NCBI RefSeq assembly: GCF_910592395.1
Contig: NC_088315.1
Location: forward strand, 18,583,808-18,647,807
Reading direction: 5' to 3'
DNA from: Lineus longissimus
Taxonomy: Eukaryota > Nemertea > Pilidiophora > Heteronemertea > Lineidae
DNA: 64,000 nucleotides
Shown here: piece by piece, positions 24,501-33,500 of the stretch
Layout: each line of letters starts with the position of its first letter
Position numbering within the stretch: the first letter of the stretch is position 1
The notes under the pieces: generated by a model
Seen by the model: the letters and a program-made list of their open reading frames with translations, nothing else
Told to the model about the DNA's origin: nothing
Database searches by the model: none
Made by a program: the position numbers and the translations under genes

Positions 24501-27500
24501 TGTACCATCTTACTTTACATAACAACAGGATAAAATGCAAAAATAATGCACACCTCAGTCACCAGATGTCATTTGGCTGCCTGGGTAGAATACTCACCAA
24601 CTGTCTGCTGGTCGAACTCCTTGCCAGATATGTTCGCCTCAAGATCTTTCAGTAAGAATCGGGATAGATTGAAGATCTCTTGGATGTTACAGAACAAGGT
24701 GTCCATATCAACAGCTGAACACTGAAAGCAAAATAAAACCCTGAAACTTTTCATTTTATGACATAAAATTAGGTTCAAACAGCTCATCAAATTGGTTATA
24801 TACCTATTTAGTGTGTTCATTTATAGTTGATTCATTAATTTTATGTCCACATTGCTTGGGCCCTTTGAGGGCAACTATTAGTCAAATTTCTTTGAAGCTT
24901 GTTTTTTTGTCTTCGCCTCAAAACCAAACCAAACTTTTTCATTTTAGTGACCATAGTATTAAGGAAGAATTTTTTCGACATAGTGTATCGATTTTTGCGA
25001 ATCGAGGTTATTACATTTGCGGAATCTGCGAAAATAAAACACCTGCATAAATTTGGCAGTTTACACCAAATGTGATGAGAATCAATCAAACTCGTGACGT
25101 ACCTTAGCAGACCCCTGTGAGAGGAAAGCCTTCTGACACAAGCCGAGATCTTTCATGTATCTCTTCTCCGTATCGATCAGCTCTTCTATGACCTTCTCAC
25201 GCTTCTCCTTCATCTTCTTCTTCATTTCTTCCATTTGTTTCTGGAGGTCGACCTCCTGGCTCATCCGGTGGCGCGGAGCTGCCTGTGGTACGCACCCGTT
25301 CTTCGAATGAAGCTGGTTGAGGCTCTCTATAAAAGAGGTGAGAATTCGGATTACAGTGAAACCGCCCTTAGTGGACACCTCTCTATTACAGTCCAAATCA
25401 CAATTGACATCCTTCTTGCTACGTGTCAGTGACGTGCGCACACGCACGCGTTGCGTGTGCGCTCAACCTACGCACTGGATAGCGCGTCAATGAAACACCA
25501 CTCACGCACCAAAGATGCGATTTACGGGATGTCTTTGAGATTTGGACTGTGAGTACACTAGTTTTGGTCCCAAAGTGGTTAATTCCATTCTCTCTAATCA
25601 CAGTGCTTAAGTTGCCTCCATTATGCATGCCTTCAAAATCCTGGATGAATTCAAGAAGAAGTGCAACATGAGTAATCAAATACCCCATTTTATTTGGTTT
25701 GTTTGGGGTAAAAACTATAGTTATTATATGGTTACAAGTTACAATAATTTTGTCTACTGGTAATTAAAGGGAACTGGAACCGCCGAGCGATTTATTCAAC
25801 TTTTCGACTTTCACCGCCCGAGAAAGTCAAACTTCCAACTTCCTATTCGAGTTCAGATTTGTAGCTCCGCCCCCAGTGCCCGAGCATGCGCAGTTCAATC
25901 TGTTATTACTGAGAATCATGTGAGAATCATGTGAGAATCATGTGAGTCATGCGATCTTTCATTCATGAGTTTTCGTAGTAAATTCCATAGTAGTGACGTC
26001 ACTCAATGATTGACAGCTAGGCGCCATGTTTCATTCATGCCTCGTTCTGATCACCCGATACGCGGGAAATGAAAACGAGGTCATACGAACTGGCTTGGCA
26101 GTTTCAGTTCCCATTAACGACAACTAACCTAAGCTGGATTATTTGGAGTCAAAACTATTGTCAGATTATGTTAACCAGTCAGGCTAGGTTCACCGAACCC
26201 CAATTTCACAAGTTGTCGTCAATTCGGGTGACAGCCCCCTTTAAAGGGTAAGTCGTGTCAAATTTCACCATATGATGTTTTAGCTGTTGATGACAAATGA
26301 CAAATGACTACGTCACTTTCTCATAAATCGGTAAGGTTTTCGAATCGAAATACACATTTTCTAGAAATTGATGGTTTAATCCCGCCCGGACGGCTCGCTT
26401 CGATGCCGTTTTTGTTGATGACGTCACAACATGATGCGGTGGTTTACATTCAGCGATTTTATAATAAATCTAATCAAAAATGGAAAATTTGAGCTTTACA
26501 TTTGTGATCAACAATTAAAAACGGACGTATTTCCGCAAAGTTGTAAATCACATCATAGTATCACTTTAACCAGTCAGGCTAGGTTCACCGAACCCTCAAT
26601 TTCACAAGTTGTCGTCAACTCGGTTGGCAGCCCCCTTTAAGACTCCCCACAGCTTTATAGTAGATCGGAATATTTCACGGAAATAGCCAGATCTAACTAA
26701 GCTGACACCTTGTCGAGTGTACAGCAGTTTTCAAATGTGGTGTTAAACAAATTGACAAGCACACTGGGAGTTCATCGTGGAAATCAACAAGGACACCTTG
26801 TCGAGTGTACAGCAGTTTACAGATGTGGTGTTAAACCAATTGACAAGCACACTGGGAGTTCATCGTTGAAATCAACAAGGACACCTTGTCGAGTGTACCG
26901 CAGTTTACAGATGTGGTGTTAAACCAATTGACAAGTACTCGGAGTTCATCGTTGAAATCAACAAGGACATGCACAGATGCGCCCTCTTTGCGCAAAACTA
27001 TTTTTAGAAAAGAAACTGCTCGATTTACGGGTAACTTGTAAATTGAGCTACGGCAGACACGACCTTGAGATGAGGGGTGAAGTCAATTCTGCCCATGGGA
27101 AGGTGAAATTTCACGATTTGGTGACAACTCCCAACCAGGGATCCTTGCGAGATGGTGTCGGAGTATAACATGGTTACGAGGTAAAAAAAAACACAACACA
27201 GTTATCCTATCTTTTTTAGATGATATTGGATAATAGTTTCACTTACTGTTCTTTATCATATCTGAAGTAATAGCAGAAGATTTGTTGGATGAAAATGGGA
27301 TGATATTTTGGACGGAAATGATTGGTTCTCGTGCGATAAAAAGCTTGTTGTTCATGTTCAACATTCCGGAGCATGAGAGCTAAAGCATTTTACCGCCCCT
27401 TAAAGCCCAAGTCACAATTGACATCCTTTCTGCTTCGCGTCAGTTACGCGCAACTAAGCCCCGAATTGCACGCTAATGACACACCAGTGACGCGCTTATC

Positions 27501-30500
27501 TCTCCACTGACATGCCAACAACGCGAATTAATGGATGTCAATTGTGATTTGGACTGTATTTATGAAACCCTTCAATTATACAAGCAGTTATATAAGACAG
27601 AGGGAGAGCCCCTGGGCCTGGGTCAGGGCGTGACGTGCTGGTCAGGTCGAAACATATCTGGCATTGTTTTAAAAGGGTGTATTTCTCTTTGTGAGCCCAC
27701 TCGCCACCCGGCAGTGAAAGGGTTAAGGACTACTTACATAAAAAGCCCTTGAATTGTAGTATTTATACAAGCAATTATTTGTGGAAAGTTAGTATCTTTT
27801 AAGAAATTTTGTGGTTCTGAAAAGAACCGTAGGGGCCATCGTTCATCAGATTCAGGGTCATTCAAACTGCTCCACCTTATTCCGTAACTCCAGCATCTCT
27901 TCATACTTGGATAGCGCATACTCACGGTATGCGGTTCTGACACCCTCTAGTGTGACTTGGCGGAGTCGCAGCGTGTACATCCAGGGTCGCTGCATCTCCA
28001 TCGCAGCTTTCCGAAGTCGTTCATTCGTCTGTAGTAACTTTCTGTCGAGGATGACCACCTGTTCGCCAGCCTTGTACATCTTCCGTTCGACCTCCTTCAG
28101 CTGAGAGCGTAGATTCTTGGCAAATAATTTGTAATTCGCCTTGTCTGTTAGCATGCTGCGGTAAGCCACGGTGGGACTGGTATTCTCTGGTGCAGTGGAC
28201 CTCTGTTCCATGACTTGGACTCTTTCCAGTGACTTGGAGCCTTTCCAGTGACTTGGACTCTTTCCAGCAACTTGGACTCTCTTGTTTCCAGTGACTTGGA
28301 CTCTCTCCAGTGACTTGGACTCTTTCCAGTGACTTGGAGCCTTTCCAGTGACTTGGACTCTCTCCAGTGACTTGGACTCTTTCCAGTGACTTGGACTCTC
28401 TTTTTTAATGTGCCTTAGACTTATTTCCTGTGCCTTGGACTTGTTTTCCGTGCCTGCGACTTGTTTCCTGTGTCTTGGACTTGTTTTCTGTAACTTAGAC
28501 TTTACAGTGCCTTGCCCTATTTCCTGTGTCTTGGACTTGTTTCCTGTGACTTGGACTTGTTTTCTGTGACTTGGACTTGTTTCCTGTGACTTGAAGTAGT
28601 TTCCTGTGACTCAGAGATGTGTTCTCTGACTTGGTCTTGGTTGGGATTGGAGAACAACTGGGGAAACCTACTAAATTCAGCCATCTTATACTACTCCCAG
28701 GTGACAAAAAAGGGTCAATTCACTGACACAGTTCCTGTTGATAGGTTTTGATAATGATTCTGCCATATTTGTCATGATAAAACAACTGTCACTACTGTTA
28801 TAATCTGTCAAATATGAGTAGAAATCACCCTAATTAAGCAAGCTCGTGTTTTATCAGGCATTCCTGTTGTCAATCAATCAATTAAGTGTTAATTACCTCA
28901 CCTTTAATGGCTATCTAATCATGTCGTCAACCAAAAATGCTAATTTAGCAATCAAACATGCTAATTAAGCAATCAAACATGCTAATAATCAGTCAAGATT
29001 TATTTACACTTGAATTTAATCCCCTAATTAGTGACTTTATGGTGATTAGTTGAGCTTAGTCACGCTTTTTAATCGATGATTTGATGATTAATTCCTATGA
29101 TAACAAGTTGACAAGTTCACAATGCTGTTTGAAGCTTAGCTTGAAAGCTTGGTGATGTTACAGGAATATGTCAATATTTGACTAAAATCTATCTGTCATG
29201 CGGCAGGATTTAAAACCCTAAGTTGGAAATGGAGCTCCACAATGCTCATAACCACAAAAGAGTGATATCAAGATACAGATTTTTTACTATTATATCAAAT
29301 CTTCAAAAATGCAAGTCATGGAAGTCGATCTTGAGATTCTATTCCAACTCCAAGAAACCGAATGGAAGATGCACAAGGCATGTGACCAAGTCTTCATCAC
29401 CGAGAGAAAACTACAAGACCTACAGAGGCGATTCCAGGCAGCGACTATCTACGGACGGCGTGCCTCCGGTTACAATCTGAAGATCTAGATTGTGACCTTG
29501 GAGGGAGTGAGGAAGGCCTATCGTACGTACACCAAGCTCAAGGCCGAAGAAGTCGCCGAAATGACTGAGAAATTTTACAACGTCGAGGGGTCCAGCACCG
29601 AAGGTGAGTTCTACGACACTGATGAGAGAGATGAATATCAAAGATCCTGTTTCAAACGGTTCTTTTCTGAGCCACTAAATTTCTAAAATGAGACCAAACG
29701 TCAATACATCAGCTTGTTTAGCAATGAAATGGATTGGGAGGTCCCTGGTTTGATACCCAGCCTGTGCCACTTTGTAGAATGTAAATCCAAACTGGCCTGA
29801 TGTCCTGGCCTTCTGGTTCTCCTGAAAGGTTTCTGGATAAGCTGGGTAATAATGTTTGCGATTATAAAGCGCTTTGAGACAGTAGTTAACACAGTGATAA
29901 GCGCTATGCGTACACTCACTATTATCATTCTGAGCTCAATTGGACAACTTTACATCTTCAACCCATTCAGTCCTGGTCACGCAACTGCTAGCAGGCAGTG
30001 GATTAGAAGCCCAAACTAAGACTCTACAGTCTGCTTTTGGCTCAATCATACAATCCCTGACAAATTCCCCAAGAAAAGGTCATCACTGCCAAAAGGCTTT
30101 AGGCTAACCCTAACCAAAACCCCAAGTGTTAACTTGGCCTACGAATGCTCACCATGCTCAACTGCCCCGCGAAGTACATATCACATCCTTTAGATTGAGG
30201 TCATTTTCCTAGAATGCAAGGTCACTATTTGACCCAACCAGATGCCCCAGCACAGGATGCCTCTCAATAGAAACGGTAATTAGGCCTTCCGCCTCTAATT
30301 GCCTTTCAATTTCAAAGCAGAAACGGAAAGCTATACATCTACTGAAATTGTCTGCAGCCTTTTTTTACGTTGCTTGAGAACAAATCTGTTAACTCGATAA
30401 TGGTGTGACGATTGTTTCTCACCAACAATTTTGGACACTGAGGCCAAATGGCTGTTTTTAAAAGCAATGATACATTACATGAATATTTTTCTTGCTGTCC

Positions 30501-33500
30501 TGCAGAACTTGTCAAGTCATTTTCCCCAACGGACCTTTTCCGCGGTGTTAGTGAAGATGGTGCCTTGGCATTGGTACCCTCTTCTGCATGTCTTATGCAA
30601 AGGCTTTTCGCTGGCTTGCCAAGTTTTTTCGGGATAATTTTTAATTTTTTAAAATTTTGATCAAAATTGAAATTCATTTCTGCATGGAAAGGGTTAAATC
30701 AAACTAAAGCACCATAATAACACCTCTTATTCAATAAAACTAACTCAATGAGGCAAACCATGAAACAAATCCAATTAGCGTCCCAGATGCTCTGAATCAC
30801 GCTCACTCACAAAATTTAGCTTTCGGAATTTTGATATTTCAAGAGATCATTATGAGTTTATAATTACAAGTTAACTGAACTTGCAGTACTCAATTAGTCT
30901 CTATAATTATAGATTTCTACGGAGCAGAACACAGAAGCTGCGTACGGATGTGAAGACAAAATCAGAATCAACAAATCGGACTTTAGCGTGGCTAACAAGT
31001 ACATGGAAACAATGCGTAGGTGAAATGACAGAGTTAAAACCTAATGAGGAACCGGCGCGATTTATCCGCCGCGTGGCGCTGCAATCGATCATACCAAAAC
31101 TCTCCATTTCCAATGCATTATCATGTTATTTCTGAGCCCGAAAACGATCGCTTATTTTCGACCGATTTCGATGACGTTTGCATCTTCCTGTTTTAAATCT
31201 ATTGAGCTATCAGTTTCTGAAGATAATTTTGCGGAAAATATGCGCGATGCCAGTTATTGGGCATGTTTTCTGTTGTTGAAATCGTGTGCAAAAATGTACG
31301 CAATGGTTTCCCGTGATTGACCTCATGCGACGTCAACAGACCAGAAAATGACGTCATGGCGTCAGAAGGTACGATCGATTGTGGCGCCGCCACTGGCATT
31401 TATCTTAACGCCGGTTCCTCATTGACATGAATAAGAGGCACCACCAAGCCCACCGATTTATTTTTTCATGTTTTTCAAGCCTTGTATTTTTGTATGAAGA
31501 AGTTTGGACTCTTTTAGAAATGTCTACATGCAATGGTTGGCCAGTAACTTGGGTAATTTCAAAACCTTATAATTCAAAGGGCAGCTACGACACCAGTTAA
31601 AGGGAACTGAATCCGCCAAGCCAGTTCGTATGACCTCGTTTTCATTTCCCGCGTATCGGGTGATCAGAACGAGGCATGAATGAAACATGGCGCCTAGCTG
31701 TCAATCATTGAGTGACGTCACCACTATGGAATTTACTACGAAAACTCATGAATGAAAGACCACATGACTCACGTGATTCTCACATGATTCTCAATAATAA
31801 CAAATTGAACTGCGCATGCTCGGGCACTGGGGGCGGAGCTACAAATCTGAACTCGAATAGGAAGTTGGAAGTTTGACTTTCTCGGGCGGTGAAAGTCGAA
31901 AAGTTGAATAAATCGCTCGGCGGTTCCAGTTCCCTTTAAATGATAATGACGATGAATTTTTTTTCTAACATTACCCACATAAGCCGACCAACTGACCAAA
32001 TATTGATAGTATAGTGTTCTACTTACTTTTCAAAGCAGTAAGTTCAGCAGTCAGGCCCGAAATATTAGCGCTGTAGAACTCGATACTCTCTCCAATGTCG
32101 CTGCTCTCGTCATGTCCTCCGGCCTGCAGAAGCTTCTGCTCCGAATCCTTCTTGCATTTCTTGTAATTCTGGAGTTATAAAAACAGGCTCAGTCATCTTT
32201 GAGGGAACTGCCAAGGAAGTGGAGGAGACATATTGGTGCACTGTACTCCACTTGGACGAACAGGGTTTAGGGGTTGACCATAGGTACAATCATTTTGACT
32301 AGAACTTGAAATCCTAAAGCATTAGAACTCATTCAAAATGAAGTGAGAGCCAATTTCGAAGGTGAGATTCTGTTTTTTGGTCACCAGAGAACGGATTCCT
32401 ACCCTTGAAATCGACATTCACTTCATTCTGAGGGGTTAATTATTGCTGTAGGATTTCAATTTTGAGCCAAAATTGTGGTACCTGTGGTCAACCCTTAAGT
32501 CAGGTCAAAGTTGTCACAGATCAACGAAAGGAATTGGAATTTGCCTCAACGCGCAGCAATAGATTTTTGTAAATGTTCTCAGATTAGTCCACTTGACTTG
32601 GTTTTGTTAATCAAATTCTGAGATAAATTTTGTCTTGAATAATATTATGGCGGTAAACCTCAAGTTATGGGACTCGTGATGGAGTATCATCTTGACACGC
32701 GATCGCCACTATTTCCTTTCAATTTGTCCAAGTCTAAAGGCTACCGGCAAAAAAACTTATAACTATGACCTCAATCATGTCAATTCAAATCAGAAAATAA
32801 GTACACTTCCTCCTCTTCAGAGTTGATTCTCAATCTAAACCGAAATGTACTTTGTTGTTTTTCGTACTTTCAATGTTTATAAAAATCATTCCATTTTAAG
32901 TGTTTAATCCGGACAAGCGCATCACAAGCATACACTGCTATACAGACAGGAAGATTAGGGTGGACAAGTACACATTTTATTGCTGCCAGTGTATAGCCAA
33001 TACCAAAACTGCCAGTGTGGTACTCTTATACCCTGCATAACAAAAGTCTTTGGTCGATGGCCTTTTTGTCAGCATGTTGCACACTGCACTTGTACATGGT
33101 CTGGGTTTCTCCAAATCTCAACTACCAGTCTCAGCCTGATGTGATTTTTGACTTACCTGAAGATCTTGCTCCGTCTCTGTGATCCTATTGATGAGATCCT
33201 GGGCAATGTCTGAATTGTCATTGTCTCCGATATCTAAAGATTAAACAATAGAAGATCAGGCTGTATTACATGTAGTATTCAGAAGTCCTACCCAAAATGA
33301 GATGTTATTTGTACCCGATTCAGTTTTATGCTTTGTCTCATTCAAAAGATCAACAAATACTGGGTCAAGTCGGTGTCTTGTTCAAGGACACAAAGACAAA
33401 ACAGTGGTGACCCTTCCAAGAGGTGAACCCCAGACCTCCTGACGCCTGGCACTCTAACCAATCTGCCCCTGATCTTATTCTGAAGCAGTAAAAATGAGGC

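Noticed and set aside
29223-29480. 85-aa plus-strand frame over the silenced nested copy
   Set aside because: It is out of register with the frame that is conserved against the minus-strand paralogue.
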